Assembly (NCBI RefSeq): GCF_017307495.1
Contig: NZ_JAFKHE010000019.1
Coordinates: forward strand, 124,001-188,000
DNA: 64,000 bases
Direction: 5' to 3'
Source of the DNA: Devosia sp.
Lineage (GTDB): Bacteria; Pseudomonadota; Alphaproteobacteria; Rhizobiales; Devosiaceae
The translations under genes and the position numbers were made by a program. Each line of letters opens with the position of its first letter. The first letter of the stretch is position 1. The notes under the pieces were generated by a model. That model worked only from the letters and a program-made list of their open reading frames with translations, did not search any database and had not been told where the DNA came from. Below, in pieces: positions 18,441 through 27,637 of the stretch.

Positions 18441-20612
18441 ATGACCATCGACGACCGGCCCCGCATCGTTGGCGGCGGGCCCAAGAAGCTGCTCTATACC
18501 GTCGACACCATCCGGCGCATGGGTGTCGGCAAGGCGGCCAAGGCGCTGACCGCCCGCAATGCCTGCAAGGCCTGCGCCTATGGCATGGGCGGCCAGCAGG
18601 GCGGCATGACCAACGAGCTGGGAGAATTCCCGTCGGTCTGCAACAAGTCGGTGCAGGCGCAATCGACCGACATCCAGCCGGCCATTCCCAGCGAGGCGTT
18701 CCTTCATCCGCTGAGCGACCTGCAGCAGTTGAGCGGCCGGGAGATGGAGAAGCTCGGACGCCTCAACACGCCGCTGTTCAAGGCGGCCGGCGCCGACCGC
18801 TTCGAGACGGTGAACTGGGACTTCGCCATCGCGCATGCCGCGGCGCGGCTCAGGACCACCGATCCGGACCGCAGCTTCTTCTACTCCTCCGGCCGCTCGT
18901 CGAACGAGGCCGGCTTCGTGTTCCAGCTGCTGGCCCGGGCCTGGGGCACCAACAACGTCAACAACTGCTCGTACTACTGCCACCAGGCGACCAGCGAGGG
19001 GCTGGGGAGCACCATCGGCAAGGGCACGGCGACGGTCGAGCTCGAGGACCTGACCGGCGCCGACCTGATCTTCGTCATCGGCGCCAATCCGTCATCCAAC
19101 CACCCGCGCTTCATCCACATGCTGAAGCATTGCCGGGACCGGGGCGGCGACGTCATCGTCATCAACCCGGCGAGGGAACCCGGGTTGGTGAAGTTCGCCG
19201 TACCGAAGTCGCCGACCTCCATGCTCTCGGGCGGCACCGAGATCGCGTCCGACTATCTGCAGCCGCGCATCGGCACCGACATCTGGCTCCTCAAGGGGCT
19301 GATGAAGGCCATTCTCGCCATGGGGGCCGAGGATCGCGCCTTCATCGCCGCGCACACCGCCAACTTTCATGAACTCGAGGCCGATCTGGCCGGACTTTCC
19401 ATGGAAGAGATCCAGTCGAAGACCGGGACTTCCATCGCGGACCTGGAGCGTGTCGCCACCCGCTACGCCAACCGGCAGAACGTCGTCTTCGCCTGGGGCA
19501 TGGGCATGACGCACCACCTGCACGGGGTCGAGAACGTCGAGGCGATCGCCAATCTCGCCCTGCTTAGAGGCATGATCGGCAAGCGTTTTTCGGGCCTGCT
19601 GCCGCTGCGCGGGCACTCCAACGTGCAGGGCATCGGCACCATCGGCGTCAAGCCGGTGGTCTCCGAGCAGGTGTTCTCCGCCATGGAGCATGCCTTCGGC
19701 ATAAAGCTCAGCCGAGACAAGGGCTTGGACACCATGTCCTGCCTGCAATCGGCCGCCCGCGGCGAGGTCGATGCGGCCGTCATCATGGGCGGCAACCTCT
19801 GGGGTGCCACCCCCGACACCGCCTTTGCCACCCGCGCCATGGACGCCATCGGCTTCAAGCTGTTCCTCACCACCACGCTGAACCGCGGACATGTCAATGG
19901 GTTAGGGGAGGGCGAGGTGCTCATCCTGCCCGTCACGGCGCGCGACGAGGAGTGGTCGCCGACCACGCAGGAGTCGATGTTCAACTACGTCCGGCTCAGT
20001 GACGGCGGCATCGAGCGGCTCGACAACGTGCGGCCCGAGACGGTGATCCTCTGCGACCTCGCAGCCCAGCTCATCCCAGACAGCCCGGTGCCCTTCGCCC
20101 GATTCAAGGAACACTCGCAAGTCCGCGCCGCCATTGCGAAAATCGTCCCCGGTCTGGAGCAACTGGCCGACATCGACGTGGCCAAGCGCGAGTTCCACGT
20201 GCGCAACCGGGTGATGCACACGCGCGAGTTCTCCACCCCGGACGGCAAGGCCCGATTCGCCGTCACGCCGCTGCCCCGGACGCCCGGGCAACTGACGCTG
20301 GCGACGGTGCGCTCCGAGGGCCAGTTCAACACCATCATCTACGAGGAGCAGGACAGCTACCGGCTGAAGGCGGCTCGCGACGCCATCTTCCTCAACCGGG
20401 AAGACATGGCGGAACAAGGACTTAGAGACGGGCAGCGGATCACCATCGCCTCGGAGGCGGGCCGCATGTCCGGCACGGCGACGGCGTTCGACCTGCCGCG
20501 CGGCTCGGCGCTGGCGTACTATCCGGAGGCGAACGTGCTGTGCGGCACGGCGGTCGACCCGCGCTCGAAGACGCCGGCCTTCAAGTCCGTGCCGATCTGG
20601 ATCGAGGCATAG
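18441..20612 (+). CDS. FdhF/YdeP family molybdopterin oxidoreductase
   Basis: This 723-residue protein belongs to the molybdopterin (bis-MGD) oxidoreductase superfamily, in the FdhF/YdeP branch. An N-terminal cysteine cluster (NACKACAYGMGG, later SVCNKS) could bind an Fe-S centre. NNCSYYCHQATSEGLG is the active-site region. VIGANPSSNHPR and LPLRGHSNVQGIG are MGD-binding segments, and the C-terminal MopB domain includes FLNREDMAEQGLRDGQ. No twin-arginine signal is present, so it is cytoplasmic. The substrate is not established for this branch. AGGAG lies five bases before the ATG. No fdhD or cofactor gene is adjacent. Confidence 0.88.
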   Translation: MTIDDRPRIVGGGPKKLLYTVDTIRRMGVGKAAKALTARNACKACAYGMGGQQGGMTNELGEFPSVCNKSVQAQSTDIQPAIPSEAFLHPLSDLQQLSGREMEKLGRLNTPLFKAAGADRFETVNWDFAIAHAAARLRTTDPDRSFFYSSGRSSNEAGFVFQLLARAWGTNNVNNCSYYCHQATSEGLGSTIGKGTATVELEDLTGADLIFVIGANPSSNHPRFIHMLKHCRDRGGDVIVINPAREPGLVKFAVPKSPTSMLSGGTEIASDYLQPRIGTDIWLLKGLMKAILAMGAEDRAFIAAHTANFHELEADLAGLSMEEIQSKTGTSIADLERVATRYANRQNVVFAWGMGMTHHLHGVENVEAIANLALLRGMIGKRFSGLLPLRGHSNVQGIGTIGVKPVVSEQVFSAMEHAFGIKLSRDKGLDTMSCLQSAARGEVDAAVIMGGNLWGATPDTAFATRAMDAIGFKLFLTTTLNRGHVNGLGEGEVLILPVTARDEEWSPTTQESMFNYVRLSDGGIERLDNVRPETVILCDLAAQLIPDSPVPFARFKEHSQVRAAIAKIVPGLEQLADIDVAKREFHVRNRVMHTREFSTPDGKARFAVTPLPRTPGQLTLATVRSEGQFNTIIYEEQDSYRLKAARDAIFLNREDMAEQGLRDGQRITIASEAGRMSGTATAFDLPRGSALAYYPEANVLCGTAVDPRSKTPAFKSVPIWIEA

Positions 20613-20615
20613 TCC

Positions 20616-21290
20616 ATGCATTTCCCCAAGGAGACCCTGGCCTTCCTCGAGGGCATCGCGGCGCATAACGACAAGGCCTGGTTCGAGGCCAACCGCCCGC
20701 TCTACGAGGCGGGCTACGTCGAGGCGGGCAAGGGCTTCGTGGCCGAGCTTGGCCCCAGGCTCAGGGAGATCTCGCCCGGCGTGCAGTTCGAACCCAGGGT
20801 GAACGGCTCGATTCCGCGCATAAATCGCGACATCCGCTTTTCCAAGGACAAGCGGCCCTACAAGGACCACCTCGACCTGTGGTTCTGGCACGGCGACAGG
20901 CGCAGCTGGGAGCTGCCGGGATTCTGGTTTCGCCTTACGCCGGCACGGGTCATGCTGGGCACGGGCATGCACATGTTCACCCGGGAGCAACTCGAGCACT
21001 ACCGCCAGTCGGTGATCCACCCGCGCTCCGGCAAGGCCTTGCTCGCGGCCGTGGCCGAGGTAAAGGCCAAGGGTGACTACCTGATCGGCGAGAAGACGCG
21101 CAAGCTCATGCCGCGCGGCTACGAGGCCGACCCGGAGCGGGCAGATTACCTGCTGCATGAAGGTCTCACCGGCTGGATCGAGCTGCCGGCCGCGGCCGCC
21201 TTTGCGCCGGGATTCTCGGATGCCTGCGTCACGCACTTCGCCAATACCTGGCCGATCGCGCGCTGGCTGATTGCCGAAGTGGCCGACTAG
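20616..21290 (+). CDS. DUF2461 family protein
   Basis: The 224-residue protein matches DUF2461 (TIGR02453): FPKETLAFLEGIAAHNDKAW, RINRDIRFSKDKRPYK, LGTGMHMFTREQLEHYRQSV, and an ANTWPIARWLIAEV end. The family has no established function. It starts three bases after the oxidoreductase stop, so the two genes are probably co-transcribed. Confidence 0.88.
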   Translation: MHFPKETLAFLEGIAAHNDKAWFEANRPLYEAGYVEAGKGFVAELGPRLREISPGVQFEPRVNGSIPRINRDIRFSKDKRPYKDHLDLWFWHGDRRSWELPGFWFRLTPARVMLGTGMHMFTREQLEHYRQSVIHPRSGKALLAAVAEVKAKGDYLIGEKTRKLMPRGYEADPERADYLLHEGLTGWIELPAAAAFAPGFSDACVTHFANTWPIARWLIAEVAD

Positions 21291-21508
21291 CAGGGGCCGT
21301 GCATGCCCCGGATCGGGCGGCAGGGCCAATCGGCCGCATCGCGGCGGGCCGGGGCGGGTTGCCCGCAACCGGCTCTTCCCCTACATACGGCGCTCGATTT
21401 CAGCAGTGGGCCGAGGGCCCATTCTTCACCCGGTCGCATGTCCGGATCGGAAAAGCGCGAGCGACTTTTCCCGGGCATGCTCCACTAGCGGCAGGATCCG
21501 TACGCTTC

Positions 21509-23164
21509 ATGGCGCGCCAGTTCATCTATCACATGCACGGCCTCAACAAGGCCTACTCCAACGGCAAGAAGGTGCTGGATAACATCCACCTCAGCTTCTA
21601 TCCGGATGCCAAGATCGGCGTGCTCGGCCCGAACGGCTCGGGCAAGTCGACGCTGCTGCGCATCATGGCCGGCATCGACACCGAGTTCACCGGCGAAGCC
21701 TGGGTGGCGGACGGCGCCAGGGTCGGCTACCTGGCGCAGGAGCCGCAGCTCGACCCGGCGCTCGACGTCAAGGGCAACGTCATGACCGGCGTCAAGGAGA
21801 AGAAGGACATCATCGATCGCTACAACGAGCTGATGATGAACTATTCCGACGAGACCGCCGACGAGGCGACCAAGCTCCAGGACATCATCGATGCCCAGAA
21901 CCTGTGGGACCTCGACAGCCAGGTCGAAGTCGCCATGGAGGCGCTGGGCTGCCCGCCGGGCGAGGCCTCGGTTGACAACCTCTCGGGCGGCGAGAAGCGG
22001 CGCGTCGCGCTCTGCGCTCTCCTCCTCAGCCAGCCCGACCTGCTGCTGCTCGACGAACCGACCAACCATCTCGACGCCGAGACCACGGCCTGGCTCGAAA
22101 AGCACCTGCGCGAGTTCCCCGGCGCGGTGCTGATCATCACCCACGACCGCTATTTCCTCGACAACGTCACCGGCTGGATCCTCGAGCTCGACCGCGGCCG
22201 CGGCATCCCGTACGAGGGCAACTACTCGGCCTATCTCGGCTCCAAGGCCAAGCGCTTCGCGCAGGAGCAGTCGGAAGACGCGGCGCGTGCCAAGGTGCTG
22301 GAACGCGAGAAGGAGTGGATGGGCCAGAGCCCGCAGGCGCGCATGGCCAAGTCCAAGGCGCGTATCCGCGCCTATGACGAGCTGGTGAAGGTCAACGAGG
22401 CCCGAACCATGTCCAACACGGCGCAGATCATCATCCCGCCGGGCGAGCGGCTGGGCCAGAACGTCATCAACATCGAGGGCGTCACCAAGGCCTATGGCGA
22501 CCGCGTGCTGATCGACAACCTCAGCTTCAAGCTGCCGCCGGGCGGCATCGTCGGCATCATCGGGCCGAACGGCGTCGGCAAGTCGACGCTGTTCCGCATG
22601 ATCACCGGGCAGGAGAAGCCGGACTCGGGCACCATCACCATCGCCGAGAACGTCAACCTCGGCTATGTCGACCAGAGCCGCGACACGCTCAATCCCAACA
22701 AGACGGTGTGGGAGGAAATCTCGGGCGGCAACGACATCCTGATGCTCGGCAAGCGCGAGATGAACAGCCGCGCCTATACCTCGGCGTTCAACTTCAAGGG
22801 CGCCGACCAGCAGCAGAAGGTGGGCAACCTGTCGGGCGGCCAGCGCAACCGCGTGCACCTCGCCAAGATGCTGAAGTCGGGCGCGAACGTGCTGCTCCTC
22901 GACGAGCCGACCAACGACCTCGACACCGAAACCCTCGCCGCGCTCGAAGAGGCGCTCGAGGAATTCGCCGGCTGCGCCGTGATCATCAGCCACGACCGCA
23001 TGTTCCTCGACCGGCTGGCCACGCACATGCTGGCCTACGAGGGGGAGTCGCACTTCGAGTGGTTCGAGGGCAACTTCGCCGACTACGAGCAGGACAAGAT
23101 CCGGCGGCTGGGTCCGGACAGCGTGAACAATCACAAGGTGAGCTATAAGAAGCTGACGCGGTAG
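21509..23164 (+). CDS. ettA: Energy-dependent translational throttle protein EttA (ABC-F)
   Basis: EttA binds the ribosomal E site and gates translation according to the ATP/ADP ratio. The 551-residue protein has two ABC domains. The first has GPNGSGKST, LSGGEKRRVALC and LLDEPTNHLD; the second has GPNGVGKST, LSGGQRNRVHLAK and LLDEPTNDLD. The inter-domain arm EREKEWMGQSPQARMAKSKA is specific to EttA. The ATG at 21509 gives the family N-terminus MARQFIYHMHGLNKAY; the longer open frame upstream has no similarity and was dropped. Confidence 0.96.
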   Translation: MARQFIYHMHGLNKAYSNGKKVLDNIHLSFYPDAKIGVLGPNGSGKSTLLRIMAGIDTEFTGEAWVADGARVGYLAQEPQLDPALDVKGNVMTGVKEKKDIIDRYNELMMNYSDETADEATKLQDIIDAQNLWDLDSQVEVAMEALGCPPGEASVDNLSGGEKRRVALCALLLSQPDLLLLDEPTNHLDAETTAWLEKHLREFPGAVLIITHDRYFLDNVTGWILELDRGRGIPYEGNYSAYLGSKAKRFAQEQSEDAARAKVLEREKEWMGQSPQARMAKSKARIRAYDELVKVNEARTMSNTAQIIIPPGERLGQNVINIEGVTKAYGDRVLIDNLSFKLPPGGIVGIIGPNGVGKSTLFRMITGQEKPDSGTITIAENVNLGYVDQSRDTLNPNKTVWEEISGGNDILMLGKREMNSRAYTSAFNFKGADQQQKVGNLSGGQRNRVHLAKMLKSGANVLLLDEPTNDLDTETLAALEEALEEFAGCAVIISHDRMFLDRLATHMLAYEGESHFEWFEGNFADYEQDKIRRLGPDSVNNHKVSYKKLTR

Positions 23165-23168
23165 CGAG

Positions 23169-23450
23169 TCAGGTCAGTTCACCGTCGACAATGAACCGGT
23201 TCGCGAGCTCGTTGCTTGTGAACCGGGCAATGGGTTCATAGCGCGGCTTGTGGTCGGCGGAGTCGGGCGAGCGCATGACGACAAACAGACCATCCTGCTC
23301 TCTTACGATCTCGGTAAGGTCTTCAGAGGCGTAAGGTGACCAGTGACGTGACCCGCATTGCGGGCAATCATCGTCACAGCAGCACGACCATTCATCGCTC
23401 CACGCTGCATTGCAGTCCTGACAATGGTAGTGATTGAGATACCAAGCCAT
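23169..23450 (-). CDS. Zinc-ribbon-like hypothetical protein next to the DpnI-like gene
   Basis: The 93-residue protein begins MAWYLNHYHCQDCNAAWSDE and contains two Cys pairs (HCQDC and CPQCG) plus a CCCDDD stretch, consistent with a rubredoxin/zinc-ribbon-like metal site. The rest (YASEDLTEIVREQDGLFVVM) looks like a small alpha-beta domain. I chose the ATG at 23450, which lies 16 bases after the stop of the restriction gene; an alternative start at 23507 would lie inside that gene. The zinc part resembles small proteins often annotated as hypothetical in Hyphomicrobiales. Function is unknown. It is likely co-transcribed with the DpnI-like gene. Confidence 0.7.
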   Translation of the reverse strand: MAWYLNHYHCQDCNAAWSDEWSCCCDDDCPQCGSRHWSPYASEDLTEIVREQDGLFVVMRSPDSADHKPRYEPIARFTSNELANRFIVDGELT

Positions 23451-23466
23451 CCCCGCGCCCTCGATG

Positions 23467-24243
23467 CTATCGACCCATGCGTAAACGGTACTGGCCTCTC
23501 CCGACAAAATCCAGATACCCGCTGTCTCTCAGAACTTGAAGTTGTTGACGTATCTTCGGTCGTACGTTGTTGTTGTTTGGGTAGATCAGCTGCAGCCGGC
23601 CCTCGAACGCATACACGTCTTCGAGCGAGAATTCTGGCCGCCCAATCGCTTCCACCGCCTTCATCACGTCGAGCAGCCAACCGCGCGCTTCGACGCTCTG
23701 GTTCCGCAGGAACAACGTCTGCTGCCACTTGGCGAGGATGGTTTCGCGCCGCTCGGGCTGGCCGTTCCGCAGCACGTATATGCGCCCAACCTCGGGCACT
23801 TGGCTCAGCAGAATGTTTGATCCGACCCAACCTGCCCGCCGCGCCGTCTCCGCAAGTGGCTTCCGGCGCTGGATAATCTCTGGCACGAAGAAGTGCTTCG
23901 GCACTACGCAGACGTTCCGCACCTCCCGCGCCGCTTTGTCATAGCCAAGCAACAGCAGGTTCGGGTTTGTGTTCGAAGTCAGCCGAGCGATCTTGGTGTC
24001 GTACGCGCCGTCCGCTACCGAGTTGCCGAACGACTTGCCGTTCTTCGCCTTCACCTCATACTGGTCCGAGCACTCGGGACAGAAGAAATCAGCGACGGGG
24101 CTGTTGGCCGGAAATTGGCTCAGTCGCGGCGCGCCGCAATTTGTGCAGAACATCCAGTCGGCCACCCAGCGCTCCGTCCACACGCGTGCCTGTTGGGAGC
24201 CGCTGTCAAACGGGGTCTGGGATTCTTCGAAGCCAAGTCTCAT
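23467..24243 (-). CDS. DpnI-like methyl-directed restriction endonuclease
   Basis: The 258-residue protein follows the sequence of Streptococcus pneumoniae DpnI along its whole length. DpnI cuts GATC only when the adenine is methylated. Seen landmarks: a zinc finger C33-C36 / C55-C58, and the PD-(D/E)xK catalytic triad D52, E63, K65 in PVADFFCPECSDQYEVKAK. Then come ADGAYDTKIARL, IIQRRKPLAETARRAGW, LSQVPEVGRIYVL, and the C-terminal winged helix (RPKIRQQLQVLRDSGYLDFV). No methyltransferase gene accompanies it, as expected for an enzyme that attacks methylated DNA. By eye the gene is less GC-rich than its neighbours, which suggests transfer. Confidence 0.92.
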   Translation of the reverse strand: MRLGFEESQTPFDSGSQQARVWTERWVADWMFCTNCGAPRLSQFPANSPVADFFCPECSDQYEVKAKNGKSFGNSVADGAYDTKIARLTSNTNPNLLLLGYDKAAREVRNVCVVPKHFFVPEIIQRRKPLAETARRAGWVGSNILLSQVPEVGRIYVLRNGQPERRETILAKWQQTLFLRNQSVEARGWLLDVMKAVEAIGRPEFSLEDVYAFEGRLQLIYPNNNNVRPKIRQQLQVLRDSGYLDFVGRGQYRLRMGR

Positions 24244-24338
24244 GAAGCAACGCTAGCACGACTGCGCCGGTTCGCCAGTGGACGCCACTGCCCAGCATCC
24301 GCTATCCGATGGGTCGCCCAACCACACCGGAGCCCCCC

Positions 24339-25103
24339 ATGCCCGACTGGTCGCCCTCCGCCTACCTCAAGTTCGAGGACGAGCGCACGCGTCCTGCGCG
24401 TGACCTGCTGGCCCAGGTGCCGCTGACGGCGCCGCGCCGGGTCGTCGACATGGGGTGCGGGCCGGGGAATTCGACCGAGCTTCTCGTCGAGCGCTTCCCT
24501 CACGCCGAGGTAGTTGGGCTCGACAATTCGCCCGCCATGCTGGCCGACGCGCGGAAGCGCCTGCCGGGCGCACGCTTCGCGGAAGCGGATGCGGCGAGCT
24601 GGGTGCCGGAGGCGGGGACGGATGTCGTCTTCGCCAATGCCATCTACCAGTGGGTGCCGGAGCATATCGCGGTGTTTCCGCGCGTCGTCGCGGCGTTGCC
24701 CGAGGGCGGGGTGCTGGCGGTTCAGATGCCGGACAACATGGCCGAGCCCTCGCATGTGCTGATGCGCGAGGTCGCGGCTTCGGGGCCGTGGGCCGAGCGG
24801 CTCCGCGATGCGGCGCGCCTGCCGCTGCCGCCGGCCCCGACCTATTACGATGCGCTAAGGCCCGTCGCGCAGCGCATCGACATCTGGCACACGATCTACA
24901 ACCACGTGCTCGCCGGCCCCGAGGCGATCGTCGAATGGGTGAAGAGCACCGGGCTCCGCCCGTTCATCGACCCGCTGGCGCCGGGCGAGCGCGCGGATTT
25001 CCTCGCGCGCTACCTCGAGCGCATCGCCGAGGCCTATCCGCGCACGGCAGACGGCAAGGTGCTGCTGCGCTTCCCGCGCCTGTTCATCGTCGCGGTGCGG
25101 TAG
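24339..25103 (+). CDS. tam: Trans-aconitate 2-methyltransferase
   Basis: The 254-residue SAM-dependent methyltransferase methylates trans-aconitate, an inhibitor of aconitase formed by side reaction. The N-terminus [20 protein letters not shown] is characteristic of Tam. [15 protein letters not shown] is the SAM motif [10 protein letters not shown] is motif II, and [12 protein letters not shown] and [14 protein letters not shown] follow. I chose the ATG at 24339, which gives the family start; an upstream ATG at 24309 adds ten unrelated residues. It is divergent from the DpnI-like gene. Confidence 0.93.
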   Translation: MPDWSPSAYLKFEDERTRPARDLLAQVPLTAPRRVVDMGCGPGNSTELLVERFPHAEVVGLDNSPAMLADARKRLPGARFAEADAASWVPEAGTDVVFANAIYQWVPEHIAVFPRVVAALPEGGVLAVQMPDNMAEPSHVLMREVAASGPWAERLRDAARLPLPPAPTYYDALRPVAQRIDIWHTIYNHVLAGPEAIVEWVKSTGLRPFIDPLAPGERADFLARYLERIAEAYPRTADGKVLLRFPRLFIVAVR

Positions 25104-25112
25104 CCGGCCGGC

Positions 25113-25679
25113 TCAGGCCAGCGGATTGGCGCCGAACAGCAGGCCGTGCAGGCCAAACAGCAGCGCCGCCGTCACCACCGCGCCGATGCCGATGGCGATG
25201 ATGTCGCCGCGCGCGCTCTCGAACCGCGGCCGCGGTTCGTCGCGACGCAAGGCCGAGACCAGGTCGGCGACCGCATAGACCAGCGTGACACCGAACAGCA
25301 GCGTGCCCGCCGCGTCGCCGTTAGAGAGCAGGTGGCCTGCGGCCCAGACCAGCATGCCGACCACCATCGGATGTACGACGGTCGCCCTGATGCGGCCGAT
25401 GGGCGCCCTGGGGGTGCTCAGCAGCACCAGGCTCACGAACAAGGCGGGCAGGGCGATCAGCCGGCCCCATTCCGGCGGCGCATAAAGCTGCGGTGCCTCG
25501 GGGCGATACAGGATGTAGCCCCAGATGATCAACCCGAAGCCGACCAGCGACACAAGCGAGTAGAGCCCCTTCCAGCGCCTCTCGTTGGCGCGCACCTGCG
25601 CCGCGCGCAGCCCGGGCGCAACGATGCGTACCGAGTGGATACCGAAAAAGACGACGAGCCCGAGAATCAAGATGAGCAT
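25113..25679 (-). CDS. NnrU family membrane protein
   Basis: The 188-residue protein has about five to six transmembrane helices and the NnrU pattern: LGLVVFFGIHSVRIVAP, ERRWKGLYSLVSLVGFGLI, and HPMVVGMLVWAAGHLLSNGD. NnrU was first seen in denitrification loci and resembles isoprenoid methyltransferase-type membrane folds. Its role here is unknown, as no denitrification genes are nearby. The ATG at 25679 (MLILILGL) begins at the first helix; the 25727 start adds a cysteine-containing stretch before it. Its 3' end faces tam. Confidence 0.85.
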   Translation of the reverse strand: MLILILGLVVFFGIHSVRIVAPGLRAAQVRANERRWKGLYSLVSLVGFGLIIWGYILYRPEAPQLYAPPEWGRLIALPALFVSLVLLSTPRAPIGRIRATVVHPMVVGMLVWAAGHLLSNGDAAGTLLFGVTLVYAVADLVSALRRDEPRPRFESARGDIIAIGIGAVVTAALLFGLHGLLFGANPLA

Positions 25680-25739
25680 GCTAGCCTCCGCATGCGTCGA
25701 ACATGCCGCTTGGCGGCAGGCTGGCAAGGGGACGTTTGG

Positions 25740-26069
25740 ATGAATTGGTCGCTGGGGCTCGGTGCGGGGCTGGTCATGCTGGTCGCGGCGCTGTCGCCCG
25801 CCCTCGCCAAGCAGGCCCGCTGCTACACCACCGACGACGGCTACTACGACTGCAGCTTCGAGCCGCTCGGGGGCGGCAGCTTCGAGATCGCGGCCGGGGG
25901 CTATCCGAGCTTCCAGATCGTCATCGACACGCCGGGGGTCGCCTTCGGCTATGGCCGTTACGAGGAGGGGGGCAACTTCGTCGCCCTGCCGGGCACGTTC
26001 AGGCGCAACGCCGATGACGGCGCGTGCTGGGACAATGACGAGACCGGGGTGCAGATCTGCGCCTGGTAG
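25740..26069 (+). CDS. Small secreted cysteine-containing hypothetical protein
   Basis: The 109-residue protein has a signal peptide (MNWSLGLGAGLVMLVAALSP, cleavage near ALAK). The mature part is rich in Gly, Tyr and Asp and contains four cysteines (RCYTTDDGYYDC and GACWDNDETGVQIC), probably forming two disulphides. I do not recognise a family. It is expected in the periplasm. The gene lies between divergent NnrU and the alpha/beta hydrolase; GACGTTTGG before the ATG is a poor ribosome site. Confidence 0.72.
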   Translation: MNWSLGLGAGLVMLVAALSPALAKQARCYTTDDGYYDCSFEPLGGGSFEIAAGGYPSFQIVIDTPGVAFGYGRYEEGGNFVALPGTFRRNADDGACWDNDETGVQICAW

Positions 26070-26136
26070 CCGATCTGGCCTCGGCGGCGTTCCGGTGCTA
26101 AGTGGCGCGCTTTCTCAAGCTGCAGGGCGCCTTGCC

Positions 26137-26994
26137 ATGACCTCTCCCTTTGAAATCCCGTTCGACGGCGCGGTGATCCGCGGAGAGGCGGACGGGTTCG
26201 GCATTCCGGTCGTCTTCCTCCATTCCGGCGTCACCGACCGGCGCATGTGGGGCGAGCAGATGCAGATGCTGGCCGAGGAGGGCTATCACGTCATCAGCTA
26301 CGACCGGCGCGGCTACGGCGAGACGACGACGGAGGACGTGCCCTTCAACCACCTCATCGATCTCGAGGCGGTGCTCGACCGGCTGAGCGTCCATGCCGCG
26401 ATCCTGGTGGGCGCCTCAATGGGTGGCGGCCTCGCCATCGATTTCGCCCTGGAGCACCCGGAGCGCACCATCGCGCTGGTGCTGATGGGCACGGCCGTGA
26501 CCGGCGCCGAGGGCTACGAGGTCGACGAGGAGGTCGAGCAGCTCGAGGAGGCGTTCGAGTATGCCAGGGAGCGCGGCAATATCGGCACGGCCAATCGCAT
26601 CGAGGCGCACCTGTGGCTGGACGGCCCCTACGGCGAGGCCGGCCGGGTGACCGGCGACGCGCGCCAACTCTTCCTCGCCATGAACGAAATCCACCTCAAC
26701 CACCCGGAGCTGACGCAGGAGGAGCGGCCGGAATCCGCGATGGACAATGTCCACACCATCAACGCGCCGACGCTGCTGGTGGTGGGCGAGCTCGACTGCT
26801 CCGACATCATCGCCTTGCACGAGGACCTGTCCGAGGAGATCGAGAACTCGTTTGCCGTGGTCATCGAGGACACCGCGCACTTCCCCAGCCTCGAGCGCCC
26901 CGACCTGTTCAATCCGATCCTGGGCGAATTCCTCGAGGCGGTGACGGGGCACGGCGAGGACGAGGACGAGGGGGACGGTGACGACGGGGAATGA
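26137..26994 (+). CDS. Alpha/beta hydrolase fold protein
   Basis: The 285-residue protein is an alpha/beta hydrolase. The oxyanion segment is VVFLHSGVTDRRMWGEQM, followed by SYDRRGYGETT, then the nucleophile elbow VGASMGGGLAIDFAL (Ser in GASMGG). The acid is probably in VVGELDCSD and the His in EDTAHFPSLERPD. Substrate is not predictable. The C-terminus is a run of Glu, Asp and Gly (GEDEDEGDGDDGE), which is unusual and may be disordered. Confidence 0.88.
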   Translation: MTSPFEIPFDGAVIRGEADGFGIPVVFLHSGVTDRRMWGEQMQMLAEEGYHVISYDRRGYGETTTEDVPFNHLIDLEAVLDRLSVHAAILVGASMGGGLAIDFALEHPERTIALVLMGTAVTGAEGYEVDEEVEQLEEAFEYARERGNIGTANRIEAHLWLDGPYGEAGRVTGDARQLFLAMNEIHLNHPELTQEERPESAMDNVHTINAPTLLVVGELDCSDIIALHEDLSEEIENSFAVVIEDTAHFPSLERPDLFNPILGEFLEAVTGHGEDEDEGDGDDGE

Positions 26995-27023
26995 CGCTCC
27001 CGTCCCAAGGGGCCTGAGGCGGA

Positions 27024-27473
27024 TCAGACCGGCAGCAAGTCGGCGAAGTGGGATTCGAGCTGCGCGGTCGGGGTATTGGTCAGGTCCTTCGGCAACTCGG
27101 CGATGATCGTGTCCCTGACGCCCTTGCTGAGCGCCGGGCGCAGGTCGCCCAGCGCCGTCGGGGCGGCGGCGACGATCAGGCGGTCGAAGGCGTTCTGCTG
27201 GTGCCGGCGCTCCAGTTCCCCGGCCACATGCTCGACGAAGCGGCGCTCGCGCACGGCCACTGGATCGGACGAGTATTCCATCGCGCTGCGGCCGTGCCCG
27301 ACGGATGAATAGCTTCGGCCAGGGCGATCGGCCATGATCTCGCCGGCCTTCAGCGACTCCTGCTCGAACATCAGGCCGTCGACCGCCTTGAGCCCCCGTC
27401 CGGGGCCCGAGTGCTCGAAAACCTTGGCGGTTGCACCGTCCGCGATCAGGATCCAGGTCACCTTGGCCTTCAT
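27024..27473 (-). CDS. Host attachment protein family (PF10116-like)
   Basis: The 149-residue protein has the pattern of the family named after the Agrobacterium host-attachment gene: WILIADGATAKVFEHSGPGRG, RPGRSYSSVGHGRSAMEYSS, and RLIVAAAPTALGDLRPALSKG with a DLTNTPTAQLESHF end. It is cytoplasmic and resembles eRF1/peptidyl-tRNA release factor-type folds; the attachment role is historical and not proven. I chose the ATG at 27473, which follows TGGAGAG; longer starts at 27485 and 27503 exist. Confidence 0.85.
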   Translation of the reverse strand: MKAKVTWILIADGATAKVFEHSGPGRGLKAVDGLMFEQESLKAGEIMADRPGRSYSSVGHGRSAMEYSSDPVAVRERRFVEHVAGELERRHQQNAFDRLIVAAAPTALGDLRPALSKGVRDTIIAELPKDLTNTPTAQLESHFADLLPV

Positions 27474-27637
27474 GGCACTCTCCATCTGGTTTCGTTTCAC
27501 CAATGCCTGACGTGGCGATTGGTTTGATCACGATCAAGAAAGCCACTGGGCGAAATCACAAACTGTCATTTGTCGAAGCGGTGCGCCGGGGGTAGAAGGC
27601 GCCCGCGAGTGGGGCTGCGTGCCCGGAAGGACCGGCC

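Noticed and set aside
17414..19372. Plus-strand open frame of 652 codons across the ankyrin gene and the oxidoreductase start
   Set aside because: It reads through the ankyrin gene in antisense and the oxidoreductase in a wrong frame, with no recognisable domain.
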